Of a stretch of 64,000 nt of DNA, positions 1-7,684 are shown in pieces. Location: NCBI GenBank assembly GCA_040216635.1, contig JAVJOU010000028.1:1-64000 (forward strand). Reading direction: 5' to 3'. Position numbers and translations under genes: made by a program. Under the pieces are notes generated by a model. It searched no databases. It was not told where the DNA came from and saw only the letters and a program-made list of their open reading frames with translations. The first letter of the stretch is position 1. Each line of letters starts with the position of its first letter. The stretch is from UBA1479 sp040216635 (GTDB lineage Bacteria; Pseudomonadota; Alphaproteobacteria; Rhodospirillales; Casp-alpha2).

Positions 1-98
1 CCGACGCCGTGGTGTTCTGCACGGAAACGGAACAGGTAGCGGCCGTCATCGACCGCACCGGTTGCCTTGGCGCTCGCAGCTGTGTCTGGCGGGGTCAT
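1..98 (-). CDS. 5' end of an unidentified protein, cut by the window edge
   Basis: An ATG at 98-96 follows the TGA stop of the upstream TPR gene (102-100) by one base, the tight spacing expected of translationally coupled genes. Thirty-two codons are visible before the window ends, reading MTPPDTAASA, KATGAVDDGR, then YLFRFRAEHHGV. No family can be recognised from so little sequence. The coupling suggests it belongs to the same transcript as the TPR gene. Alternative: a chance open frame, though codon use looks normal for this genome. Confidence 0.5.
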   Translation of the reverse strand, partial: MTPPDTAASAKATGAVDDGRYLFRFRAEHHGV

Positions 99-99
99 G

Positions 100-672
100 T
101 CAGATGGGCTTTCCCGAAACTTCGGTCTTCAGATCGTCAAGCTGCGATTTGATCGCATCCATATGAGGATTGATGGCCAGGGCCTTTTCCATGGCACGGA
201 TGGCCGCTTTCTTACGGCCCATTTCCTTATAGATCAAGCCAAGGCCCGAGAGTGCGCCGAAATGCCGGGGCTCCAATTCCAAGGTGCGCTGAATATCCAG
301 AACCGATTCCGGATATCGCCCTTTCAGGTAATAGACCGTGGCCCGTTTGTTCCAGCCCTCGGCATGTTCCGGCGCCAGGCTGATGACGTCGTTGAAATAT
401 TTAAGCGACGTATCGAAGGCCCCCTTGTTCATGGCGATGACACCGCGCGCCATGGCGCTGTCGACCAGTTCCTGGCCCGAAACGGCCCAGGTCTGCCAGA
501 TGCGGGTTTCGATCTGATGGGCTTCGTCGGGGCCCTTGGCCTGCGTCAGCGCATCGAACAGGGCATCCAGCACCGGGTCGTTCTGATCGGCCCCGGCCGG
601 TGATATGCCCAGCATCACGGCCAACACCATGGCCGGCAGACCCGCCGGCAAGATGTGTTTCCACGCTTTCAT
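100..672 (-). CDS. exported TPR-repeat protein
   Basis: 190 residues. Residues 1-28 form a signal peptide (Lys/His n-region, Leu/Val/Ala core, AGA before the likely cleavage site), so the mature protein should be periplasmic. From about residue 70 to the end there are three consecutive TPR-like helical hairpins, with the W/A/G-Y-x-G-R/K and P-x pattern visible in the segments NKGAFDTSLKYF, LKGRYPESVLDI and EMGRKKAAIRAM. TPR domains scaffold protein-protein contacts, and the partner here is unknown. The gene ends one base before the next minus-strand ATG and starts 78 bp after the exported-protein gene upstream, so the three may be co-transcribed. Confidence 0.85.
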   Translation of the reverse strand: MKAWKHILPAGLPAMVLAVMLGISPAGADQNDPVLDALFDALTQAKGPDEAHQIETRIWQTWAVSGQELVDSAMARGVIAMNKGAFDTSLKYFNDVISLAPEHAEGWNKRATVYYLKGRYPESVLDIQRTLELEPRHFGALSGLGLIYKEMGRKKAAIRAMEKALAINPHMDAIKSQLDDLKTEVSGKPI

Positions 673-750
673 GGGAAAAGCTTACGCCTTCGGACCATCC
701 GGGCCAAGAGCAAGCCTGTCACAATGCCGTTAAGTCCGCATATCCCGAAT

Positions 751-1332
751 TCAGGACGTGGTGACCGTAACCTCGTGCGGTTCCGTGTCCAGCCTGCCCG
801 AACAATGCAGCGTGCGTTCCGGGCCCATGGGCCGGGGCGGCAACAGGGTGATTTCCAGCTTCACGGTTTTCAACAGGTCTTCGCGCATTTGGGTAGGGCG
901 GGTGAAATTGCCCCAACCGTCATGGGTGAAGATTTCTTCCAGATACCAGCCCGGATCGCCCTTGTGCCCGCGGCTGCGCCCGGCCAGTCCCTTGGCCACG
1001 CGTGAGAACAATTCCACGCACATGCCTTCGGACGGCGGCCCGAACCGTTCGCGCGCCGTCAGGAACACCACGATCTTCTTTTCCCGCCAGTCATAATAGG
1101 CCCCCGTTGTCGGCGCCACGGGCAGAACCCCCTTGTCCAACATGCGCTGGCCGACCTGCACCAGATCCGTCTTCAGACGGATGATGCCCAGGTCCATCAA
1201 GGTGACCGGTTCGGCCGACAACCAATCGAGGGTTGAATTGGCTTTTGCTCCCGCGCCGGGACGGACGGCCAGGAACAGAACGAGACTTCCCAGAAGCACA
1301 GCCCGTCCAAGGTGGCGAATGATCGTCCCCAT
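751..1332 (-). CDS. exported protein of unknown function
   Basis: 193 residues, family not recognised. I place the start at 1332 because an AAGGAG ribosome-binding sequence lies about 8 bases upstream, and because this start gives a good signal peptide (MGTIIRHLGR followed by a Leu/Val-rich core ending near AGAKA). An in-frame extension to 1410 would bury the signal peptide. The mature part is basic and mixed alpha/beta in character, with one Cys in the middle and one near the C-terminus (CVELFSRV and HCSGRLD), so a disulfide in the periplasm is possible. Two perfect dyads upstream (1406-1441) suggest a dedicated repressor. No catalytic motif is evident. Confidence 0.75.
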   Translation of the reverse strand: MGTIIRHLGRAVLLGSLVLFLAVRPGAGAKANSTLDWLSAEPVTLMDLGIIRLKTDLVQVGQRMLDKGVLPVAPTTGAYYDWREKKIVVFLTARERFGPPSEGMCVELFSRVAKGLAGRSRGHKGDPGWYLEEIFTHDGWGNFTRPTQMREDLLKTVKLEITLLPPRPMGPERTLHCSGRLDTEPHEVTVTTS

Positions 1333-1405
1333 GTGACTGCTCCTTCGAATTGTTGTGCCCCGCGACAGGTTCGCGGTGACGATGCGGGCGAGCATATCAC
1401 AAAAG

Positions 1406-1441
1406 CGCACACAGTGCGATATTACTTACGCACTAAGTGCG
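1406..1441. promoter_or_regulatory. paired 13-bp dyads, candidate operator/promoter
   Basis: Two perfect inverted repeats with the same arms lie here: CGCAC-ACA-GTGCG at 1406-1418 and CGCAC-TAA-GTGCG at 1429-1441. Their centres are 23 bp apart, close to two helical turns. A TAATAT box on the minus strand (1424-1419) lies exactly between them and could be a -10 element for the exported-protein gene that starts at 1332. No good -35 accompanies it. The arrangement resembles a two-dimer repressor site, but the regulator is not identifiable. Confidence 0.55.
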
Positions 1442-1561
1442 ACTCTGGCTGTTGCCGGGGCTTTGCCCGTCCGCCAAGACAGCAATCCTGCGCTGATTAG
1501 ATGAAGATAATATTGCCGAATCGCGACGCCCGTCCGGGCAGGACAAAGGGTGATCCCGTCT

Positions 1562-2854
1562 TTATTCCAGCCCGGCGGGCTTCGGCCCGCCGGTGGCCCA
1601 GTCGAGCAATTCGACCGTATGCACAACCGGCATGCCGACCGCATCTTCCAGCTGCACCATGCAGCCGATGTTGCCCGTGGCCATGACGTCGGCCTTGGTG
1701 CGGTCCAAGTTGGCGGCCTTGCGGTCCTTGAGACGGCCGGAAATTTCCGGCTGCATCATGTTGTAGGTCCCGGCGGAACCGCAACACAGATGGCTTTCCG
1801 CGGGCTCCCGCACCTCGAACCCGGCCTGTTTCAACAGATCCTTGGGCGTGGCCGTCAGCTTCTGGCCATGCTGCATGGAGCAAGCCGAATGATAGGCCAC
1901 AACCGGCTTGGCCCCCGTATCCGCCGCTGGTTTCAGGCCGAGATCGACCATCACCTCCGTGATGTCGCGGGTCTTGTCCGATACGGCCTTGGCACGGGCT
2001 GCCCAGGCGTCGTCGCGGCGCAGCATCCAGCCGTAATCCTTGACCGTGGTGCCGCAGCCGGACGCATTGATAACGACGGCGTCGATCGCACCGTGCGTCG
2101 CCTCGGCCCGCTCCCAGGCTTCGATATTGGCCTGGGCCTGGGCGTGGCTTTGCTCTTCCTTGCCCATATGGTGGACCAGCGCACCACAGCACCCCTGCCC
2201 GTCGGCGACCACCACGTCGCAGCCATGGCGGGTCAAAAGGCGCACGGTGGCTTCGTTGATGGCGGGGTTCAGCACCTTCTGGGCACAGCCGGTCATCAGC
2301 GCCACGCGCTTTTTCATGGGGCCCTGGGCCTTGAACACCTGGGGCCGGTCCATATCCGTCGGCGCGTGGATGCGCTTGGGCGCCAGACCCAGCATGGCAC
2401 CCAGCCGGCCCGGCACGATCCGGGCGAAGGGTTTGGCCAGCCAGGCCCCCAGCAGCATCAGGCGGAAGCGTTCCGGATAAGGCAGAACCAGCGGCAGCAG
2501 CCCCCGAATCAGCCGATCCATGAAGGGACGCTTGTATTCGCGTTCGATCTTGGCCCGCGCGTCGTCGACCAGATGCATGTAGTCGACGCTGGCTGGGCAG
2601 GTCGTCATGCACGAAAGACAGGTCAGGCAACGGTCGATATGGGTGACATGCTGTTCGGTCGGTTTGGCGCCCTCTTCCAACAACCCCTTGATCAGATAGA
2701 TGCGACCGCGCGGGCTGTCCAATTCGTCGCCTAATAGGACGAAGGTCGGACAGGTCGCCGTGCAGAACCCGCAATGCACGCATTTGCGCAGGATGTCGTT
2801 GGCCTGTTGAATGTGCGGGTCGGCCAGCTGCGCCAGGGTGAAGTTGGTTTGCAT
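1562..2854 (-). CDS. glcF: glycolate oxidase iron-sulfur subunit GlcF
   Basis: 430 residues. GlcF carries electrons from the FAD subunits GlcD/GlcE of membrane-associated glycolate dehydrogenase, which oxidises glycolate to glyoxylate. Two N-terminal 4Fe-4S motifs of the C-x2-C-x2-C-x3-CP type are visible (CVHCGFCTATCP near residue 26 and CLTCLSCMTTCP near residue 76). The C-terminal half has the paired Cys-rich CCG elements of heterodisulfide-reductase-like proteins (GCCGALVHH and CCGSAGTY). The start has a strong AGGAGAGG upstream. It lies 11 bp after glcE, the last gene of glcDEF. Length is normal for the family. Confidence 0.96.
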   Translation of the reverse strand: MQTNFTLAQLADPHIQQANDILRKCVHCGFCTATCPTFVLLGDELDSPRGRIYLIKGLLEEGAKPTEQHVTHIDRCLTCLSCMTTCPASVDYMHLVDDARAKIEREYKRPFMDRLIRGLLPLVLPYPERFRLMLLGAWLAKPFARIVPGRLGAMLGLAPKRIHAPTDMDRPQVFKAQGPMKKRVALMTGCAQKVLNPAINEATVRLLTRHGCDVVVADGQGCCGALVHHMGKEEQSHAQAQANIEAWERAEATHGAIDAVVINASGCGTTVKDYGWMLRRDDAWAARAKAVSDKTRDITEVMVDLGLKPAADTGAKPVVAYHSACSMQHGQKLTATPKDLLKQAGFEVREPAESHLCCGSAGTYNMMQPEISGRLKDRKAANLDRTKADVMATGNIGCMVQLEDAVGMPVVHTVELLDWATGGPKPAGLE

Positions 2855-2865
2855 ATAGGCCTCTC

Positions 2866-4101
2866 CTACTGCCCCGCGACCATACGGCCGGGGTTGAGGA
2901 TGCCCTCGGGGTCGAAGGCCTCCTTCACCCGTTTTGAAAGATCGGCCAGCGGGCCCGGCTGCGGCTGAAACACCGGGGCGGCCTGGCGCACGTCGGCGGC
3001 GGCGCGAAGCAAGGTCGCATGGCCGCCGATGTCCGCAATGGCCTTGCGGACCGAAGCCGCCCCGACGTCTTCACGGGCATCAAGCGCCAACCAGATCAGC
3101 CCGCCGCCCCAGTCGTAATAAACCTCGCCGTCCAGCGCTGACTTCAGACGGGCCGCGACCTCGGCCCCCTGCATGGGCGCGACACTGACGCGCCAGACCT
3201 GACGGTCCTGCCAGTCATCACAGAAGAACCTTGCGTCGCGGACTTCGCGCCAGAAGGCCGCCGAATTATGGGAATGCAGTTCCTCGACCGCACCGGCCTT
3301 GCCGAACATTTCGCGCAGCGCCGTGCAGCGGTGTTCCACACTGGGCCCGGGGCCTTCGATGCGCACGGCGGTCACGGCGGCCCCCGCATCCTTGAAGTAT
3401 CCCACAGCCGACCGCGCCGCGACGGATGCGGGCAGATGGGCCGCCCCCGCGACTTCGTGGCTGGAGCCGAGCGCTTCCGACAAGGCCGTCACGGCGTCCC
3501 CGTCATCGGCGCCCATCAGCAGCACCGTCCGCGTTTTCTCGGGCCTGGGCAGAACCTTGATCGATACCTCGGTCATCACGGCCAGGGTGCCGAACGAGCC
3601 CGCCATCAGTTTCGACAGGTCGAAGCCGGTGACGTTCTTCATCACCCGGCCGCCGGATTTGAACACCTCGCCCCGGCCCGACACGGCGCTGAACCCCAGA
3701 AAATGGTCCCGCGCGGCGCCCGATTTGATGCGCCGGGGGCCGGACAGGTTGGCGGCGATCACGCCGCCGATGGTTCCGCTCATGCCGTCGCCGTCGGCCT
3801 GCCCGTATAAAACGCCAAGGTCCATGGGCTCGAACGCCAGTTCCTGGTTGGCATCGGCCAGCGCCTGTTCGATCTCGGCCATGGGCGTTGCCGGTCCCAT
3901 GGTCATGACCAGTTCGCCGGGGTCGTAATCGGTGATCCCGGCGAGGTTCGACAAATCCAACACCCGGCCCGCCTGCACGGGCCTGCCGAACCCGGCCTTG
4001 CTACCCATGCCGCGCACGTCCAGGGGGATTGCTTCCGAGACCGCCCATTTGACGGCGTCGAGCACCTGATCCGCGTTTTCCGGTTTGAGAATTTCAGTCA
4101 T
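2866..4101 (-). CDS. glcE: glycolate oxidase FAD-binding subunit GlcE
   Basis: 411 residues, the shorter of the two FAD-binding_4 (VAO/PCMH-type) subunits of glycolate dehydrogenase. The flavin-binding region is visible as GDGMSGTIGGVIAANLSG and, further on, KNVTGFDLSKLMAGSFGTLA, the latter a hallmark of GlcE. The C-terminus ends in the usual FDPEGILNPGRM segment. It sits between glcD (12 bp gap) and glcF (11 bp gap), so the three subunits are almost certainly co-translated from one message. The residue pattern and length match known GlcE proteins. Confidence 0.96.
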   Translation of the reverse strand: MTEILKPENADQVLDAVKWAVSEAIPLDVRGMGSKAGFGRPVQAGRVLDLSNLAGITDYDPGELVMTMGPATPMAEIEQALADANQELAFEPMDLGVLYGQADGDGMSGTIGGVIAANLSGPRRIKSGAARDHFLGFSAVSGRGEVFKSGGRVMKNVTGFDLSKLMAGSFGTLAVMTEVSIKVLPRPEKTRTVLLMGADDGDAVTALSEALGSSHEVAGAAHLPASVAARSAVGYFKDAGAAVTAVRIEGPGPSVEHRCTALREMFGKAGAVEELHSHNSAAFWREVRDARFFCDDWQDRQVWRVSVAPMQGAEVAARLKSALDGEVYYDWGGGLIWLALDAREDVGAASVRKAIADIGGHATLLRAAADVRQAAPVFQPQPGPLADLSKRVKEAFDPEGILNPGRMVAGQ

Positions 4102-4113
4102 GTCCTGGGGAGC

Positions 4114-5601
4114 CTAAAAGCGCGGAATGTCGGGAAACGGCACCTGACCGCGCGAAATATGCATGCGGCCCAACTCGGCGCAGCGGTGCAGGGTGGGATA
4201 GACCTTGCCCGGGTTCAATTGGTGATTGGGATCGAAGGCGCATTTGACGCGCTGCTGCTGTTTCAGGTCGTCTTCCGTGAACATCTCGCCCATCAGGTCG
4301 CGCTTTTCCACGCCGACGCCGTGTTCGCCGGTCAGCACGCCGCCGACCTCGACGCAAAGCTTCAGGATATCGGCGCCGAATTCCTCGGCCCGGTCCAACT
4401 CGCCCGGCTGATTGGCATCGAACATGATCAGCGGGTGCAGGTTGCCGTCGCCGGCATGAAACACGTTAGCGACGCGCAGGTCGTATTTGGCGGACATCTC
4501 GGTCATGCGCTGCAGAACCAGGGCCAGTTTATTCCGGGGGATCGTGCCGTCCATGCAGATGTAATCGGGCGACATGCGACCCACGGCGGGAAAGGCGTTC
4601 TTGCGTCCCGACCAGAAGGCGGCGCGTTCTTCCTCGCTCTCGCTGATGCGGGAATAGACCGCGCCCTCTGCCTTGGCGATCTCGCTGACCCGTTCGATCA
4701 AATGGTCGACCTCGACCACCGGGCCGTCCAGTTCGACGATCAACAGCGCTTCCACATCCAGTGGATAGCCCGCATGGACAAATTCCTCCGTCGCGTGGAT
4801 GGCGGGTTTGTCCATCATCTCGATCCCGCCCGGAATGATCCCGGCGTTGATGATGGCGGCCACGCAATTGCCGCCTTCTTCCGACGAATTGAAGCCGAGC
4901 AGCACCGCCCGCGCCGTTTCGGGTTTTTTCAGGATCCGCACGGTGACCTCGGTGATCACGCCGAGCAATCCTTCCGAGCCCGTGAGCACGCCCAGCAGAT
5001 CGTATCCGCCCGGGTCCAGGTGCTTGCCGCCAAGGCGCATCACCGTGCCGTCCATCAGCACCATTTCCACGCCCAGCACGTTGTTGGTGGTCAGGCCGTA
5101 TTTCAGGCAGTGCACACCGCCGGAATTTTCCGCGATGTTCCCGCCGATGGAACAGGCGATCTGCGACGACGGGTCGGGCGCGTAATAGAAACCGTCGTCT
5201 TCGACCGCCTTGGTCACCCCTAAGTTGGTGACGCCCGGCTGCACCACGACGCAGCGGTTGGGATAATCGATGTCCAAAACCCGGTTGAATTTGGTCAGGC
5301 CCAGGGTGATGGCATCGGCCAGCGGCAGCGCACCGCCGGACAGCCCCGTGCCCGCCCCGCGCGGCACGATCTTGACGTTGTTTTCATGGCAATAGCGCAG
5401 GATGTCGGAAACCTGCTGCGTCGTTTCCGGCAACACGACGATCAGCGGCAATTGCCGATAGGCCATCAGGCCATCGCATTCAAAGGCCTTGAGCATGGCA
5501 TCGTCGGCGATCACGCCCTCGCCCGGCACAATGGCCCGCATGGCGGCGATGATTTCAGCCCGCCGGGCAATGACGCCCTGATCCGGTTCCGGCATTTGCA
5601 T
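4114..5601 (-). CDS. glcD: glycolate oxidase catalytic subunit GlcD
   Basis: 495 residues, the FAD-dependent 2-hydroxyacid-oxidising subunit. The PCMH flavin domain shows GAGTGLSGGA near residue 80, and the segment with ENSGGVHCLKYG follows near residue 160. The C-terminal catalytic cap has NVFHAGDGNLHP and TGEHGVGVEK, the conserved His-containing motifs of GlcD/D-lactate dehydrogenases. D-lactate dehydrogenase is the main alternative on sequence alone, but the adjacent glcE and glcF and the gcl-hyi-glxR genes make glycolate the likely substrate. It appears to have its own promoter in the 103-bp gap after glxR. Confidence 0.96.
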   Translation of the reverse strand: MQMPEPDQGVIARRAEIIAAMRAIVPGEGVIADDAMLKAFECDGLMAYRQLPLIVVLPETTQQVSDILRYCHENNVKIVPRGAGTGLSGGALPLADAITLGLTKFNRVLDIDYPNRCVVVQPGVTNLGVTKAVEDDGFYYAPDPSSQIACSIGGNIAENSGGVHCLKYGLTTNNVLGVEMVLMDGTVMRLGGKHLDPGGYDLLGVLTGSEGLLGVITEVTVRILKKPETARAVLLGFNSSEEGGNCVAAIINAGIIPGGIEMMDKPAIHATEEFVHAGYPLDVEALLIVELDGPVVEVDHLIERVSEIAKAEGAVYSRISESEEERAAFWSGRKNAFPAVGRMSPDYICMDGTIPRNKLALVLQRMTEMSAKYDLRVANVFHAGDGNLHPLIMFDANQPGELDRAEEFGADILKLCVEVGGVLTGEHGVGVEKRDLMGEMFTEDDLKQQQRVKCAFDPNHQLNPGKVYPTLHRCAELGRMHISRGQVPFPDIPRF

Positions 5602-5658
5602 GAACGGTCACTCCCAATGCGCGGCCACCCCAAATCGTCGGGGCGCCGCATTTTCCGC

Positions 5659-5686
5659 ATTGTACGGTATTTGTCCGCCCCGGCAA
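5659..5686 (-). promoter_or_regulatory. predicted sigma-70-type promoter of glcDEF
   Basis: On the minus strand TTGCCG (5686-5681) and TACAAT (5664-5659) are separated by 16 bp, with 4/6 and 5/6 matches to the -35 and -10 consensus. Transcription would start near 5652, about 50 bases before the glcD ATG. This would let glcDEF be expressed apart from the gcl-hyi-glxR message. Prediction from sequence only. Confidence 0.5.
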
Positions 5687-5704
5687 CCGAAGCGGCGGGA
5701 GGGC

Positions 5705-6589
5705 CTACTTGACGTTATGCTTGGCCATGATTTCAAGGGCGCGGACCATGGCCGAATGATCCCAAGCAGCGCCGCCGTTGGCCTTGCAGGTGTTGAACAG
5801 TTCCTGCGCCGTCGCCGTGTTGGGCAGGGCCAGACCCATTTCCTTGGCACCGGACAGCGCCAGATTCAAATCCTTCTGATGAAGTTCGATGCGGAAGCCC
5901 GGCTTGAAGGTGCGCTTGATCATGCGCTCGGCATGGACTTCCAGAATCTTGGAATTGGCGAAGCCGCCCATCAGGGCTTCCCGCACCTTGGCGGGGTCGG
6001 CCCCGGCCTTGGACACGAACAACAGGGCTTCGGACACGGCTTCGATGTTCAGCGCCACGATGATCTGGTTGGCGACCTTGCAGGTCTGCCCGTCGCCGGC
6101 ACCGCCGACCAGGGTGATGTTCTTGCCCATCAGTTCGAACAGCGGCATGGCGCGGTCGAAATCCTTCTTGGTGCCGCCGCACATGATGGTCAGGGCCGCG
6201 TTCTTGGCTCCCACTTCGCCGCCCGACACGGGGGCATCGACCCAGCCCGCACCGGCCTTCTTGATCTTCTTGGCGAATTCCTTGGTCGCAAGGGGCGCGA
6301 TCGACGACATGTCGATGACCAGCTTGCCCTTCAGATTGGCGGAAGCCACGCCGTTCGTGCCGAACAGGACCTCTTCGACCTGGGGCGTGTCGGGCACCAT
6401 GGTAATGATGATCTCGGATTTGGCGGCCACGTCCTTGGGCGTCGCAGCGAACACGGCGCCGCCCTTGGCCAGATCCTTGGGCATGGCCTTTTTACGCTTC
6501 AGCGCGACAATCTTATGCCCGGCTTTTTGAAGATGCGCAGCCATGGGTGCGCCCATGATGCCAAGGCCGATGAAACCGATGGTAGCCAT
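5705..6589 (-). CDS. glxR: tartronate semialdehyde (2-hydroxy-3-oxopropionate) reductase
   Basis: 294 residues. It reduces tartronate semialdehyde to D-glycerate with NAD(P)H in the cytosol. The N-terminal Rossmann motif GFIGLGIMG starts at residue 5. The substrate-binding signature DAPVSGG is at residues 118-124, and the catalytic Lys171 lies in GQTCKVANQ, at the same position as in E. coli GarR. The C-terminal all-helical domain is complete. A GGAGGGG ribosome-binding sequence precedes the start. It lies downstream of hyi across a 138-bp gap that holds two dyads. The family also contains 3-hydroxyisobutyrate dehydrogenases, but the glyoxylate-pathway context decides the assignment. Confidence 0.95.
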   Translation of the reverse strand: MATIGFIGLGIMGAPMAAHLQKAGHKIVALKRKKAMPKDLAKGGAVFAATPKDVAAKSEIIITMVPDTPQVEEVLFGTNGVASANLKGKLVIDMSSIAPLATKEFAKKIKKAGAGWVDAPVSGGEVGAKNAALTIMCGGTKKDFDRAMPLFELMGKNITLVGGAGDGQTCKVANQIIVALNIEAVSEALLFVSKAGADPAKVREALMGGFANSKILEVHAERMIKRTFKPGFRIELHQKDLNLALSGAKEMGLALPNTATAQELFNTCKANGGAAWDHSAMVRALEIMAKHNVK

Positions 6590-6645
6590 GATGAATGTCC
6601 CCTCCTGGGTGGAATGATTTCAAGTCATGCGATTGATTGCAGGTG

Positions 6646-6707
6646 TTTTACCGCGAATGCGGCAAAAACCAATGGGAGAAGCCGGATTTTTCCGCTGAGC
6701 GGGAAAA
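6646..6707. promoter_or_regulatory. two related dyads in the hyi-glxR gap
   Basis: Two inverted repeats share one pattern, TTTT-N-CCGC, a 3-4 base centre, then GCGG-N-AAAA. The first spans 6646-6667 (centre GAAT) and the second 6687-6707 (centre TGA), with centres about 40 bp apart. Neither is followed by a clean T-run on the transcribed (minus) strand, so they are not simple terminators. They may be operators for a regulator acting on glxR, or paired RNA hairpins between the cistrons. Confidence 0.45.
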
Positions 6708-6727
6708 GATGCCCGAACCGTTTTGCC

Positions 6728-7522
6728 TCAGGCGGCCTTGGACGCCGCTTCGGCCGTGCGCAGCCAGCCCAGGCCTTCGACCGTCGTCGTCGCCGGAATG
6801 TATTCACAGCCGACCCAGCCGTCGTATCCGATGGCGTCCAGATGCTGGAAGAAATGGGCGTAATTGATCTCGCCCGTGCCCGGCTCGTGCCGGCCCGGGT
6901 TGTCGGCGATCTGAATATGCGGGATGCGCGGCAGCAGGCGTTCGACCGTGCGGCACAGATCGCCCTCCATGATCTGCATGTGATAGGCGTCGTACTGGAA
7001 ATACAGATTGTCGTGGCCGACGGCCTTCAACACCTGCTCCGTCTGGGCCGAGGTGTTGAGGAAGAAACCCGGAATGTCACGGGTGTTGATGGCCTCGACC
7101 AGCAGCTTGATGCCCGCGTCGTCGAACCGGGGAGCCGCGAATTCCAGGTTCTCGACGAATGTTTCGAACGCTTTTTCCGGTGCAACATCGTTGCCCGGAA
7201 TACCGGCCAGGCAATTGACCTGGGGGCAGCCCAACGCCGTCGCGTATTCGATGGCGAGGCCCACACTGTCCTGAAATTCGCCTTTGCGGTCCGGCAGCGA
7301 GGCAAGGCCGCGTTCGCCCGCCGCCCAATCGCCCGCCGGCAGGTTGTGCAGAACCTGGGTCAGGCCGTTCGATTTCAACGCATCGACCAGATCGTCGGCC
7401 GCGTAGTCATAGGGGAACAGGTATTCGACCCCCTGGAACCCGGCCTGGGATGCCGCCTTGAAGCGGTCCATGAAATCCACTTCCTGGAACAGCATGGTGA
7501 TGTTGGCGTTGAAACGGGGCAT
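6728..7522 (-). CDS. hyi: hydroxypyruvate isomerase
   Basis: 264 residues, the usual length for Hyi, which interconverts hydroxypyruvate and tartronate semialdehyde. It is a xylose-isomerase-like TIM barrel. The two metal/catalytic glutamates are Glu143 in LLVEAINTRDIPG and Glu240 in VGCEYIP, matching the positions in characterised enzymes. The segment QIADNPGRHEPGTGE, typical of the Hyi/OtnI group, is intact. It lies between gcl (162 bp upstream) and glxR. The related 2-oxo-tetronate isomerase OtnI is the closest alternative, made unlikely by the neighbouring gcl. Confidence 0.94.
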   Translation of the reverse strand: MPRFNANITMLFQEVDFMDRFKAASQAGFQGVEYLFPYDYAADDLVDALKSNGLTQVLHNLPAGDWAAGERGLASLPDRKGEFQDSVGLAIEYATALGCPQVNCLAGIPGNDVAPEKAFETFVENLEFAAPRFDDAGIKLLVEAINTRDIPGFFLNTSAQTEQVLKAVGHDNLYFQYDAYHMQIMEGDLCRTVERLLPRIPHIQIADNPGRHEPGTGEINYAHFFQHLDAIGYDGWVGCEYIPATTTVEGLGWLRTAEAASKAA

Positions 7523-7619
7523 GTCGGTCTCCTGCGGTATCGGTCTGTCAGTTTGCGTGCTCGGTTGTCATATGGGACGGCGGGGCCGTCAAGTCATGGT
7601 CAATACGGCCGGGCGAGGT

Positions 7620-7668
7620 TGGGCGGGAGGCAACCGACAATGGGAGTCGGTATAAGGCGCCTCCCGCC
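7620..7668. promoter_or_regulatory. two-tier stem-loop between gcl and hyi
   Basis: The 11-base arms GGGCGGGAGGC (7620-7630) and GCCTCCCGCCC (7658-7668) are perfectly complementary. Inside them ACCGAC (7632-7637) pairs with GTCGGT (7645-7650). On the minus strand no T-run follows the stem, so it is not a classical terminator. It lies in the 162-bp gap just after the gcl stop and could act as an RNA-stabilising or differential-expression hairpin between gcl and hyi. Confidence 0.55.
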
Positions 7669-7684
7669 CTCCTCGCAGGGACCT

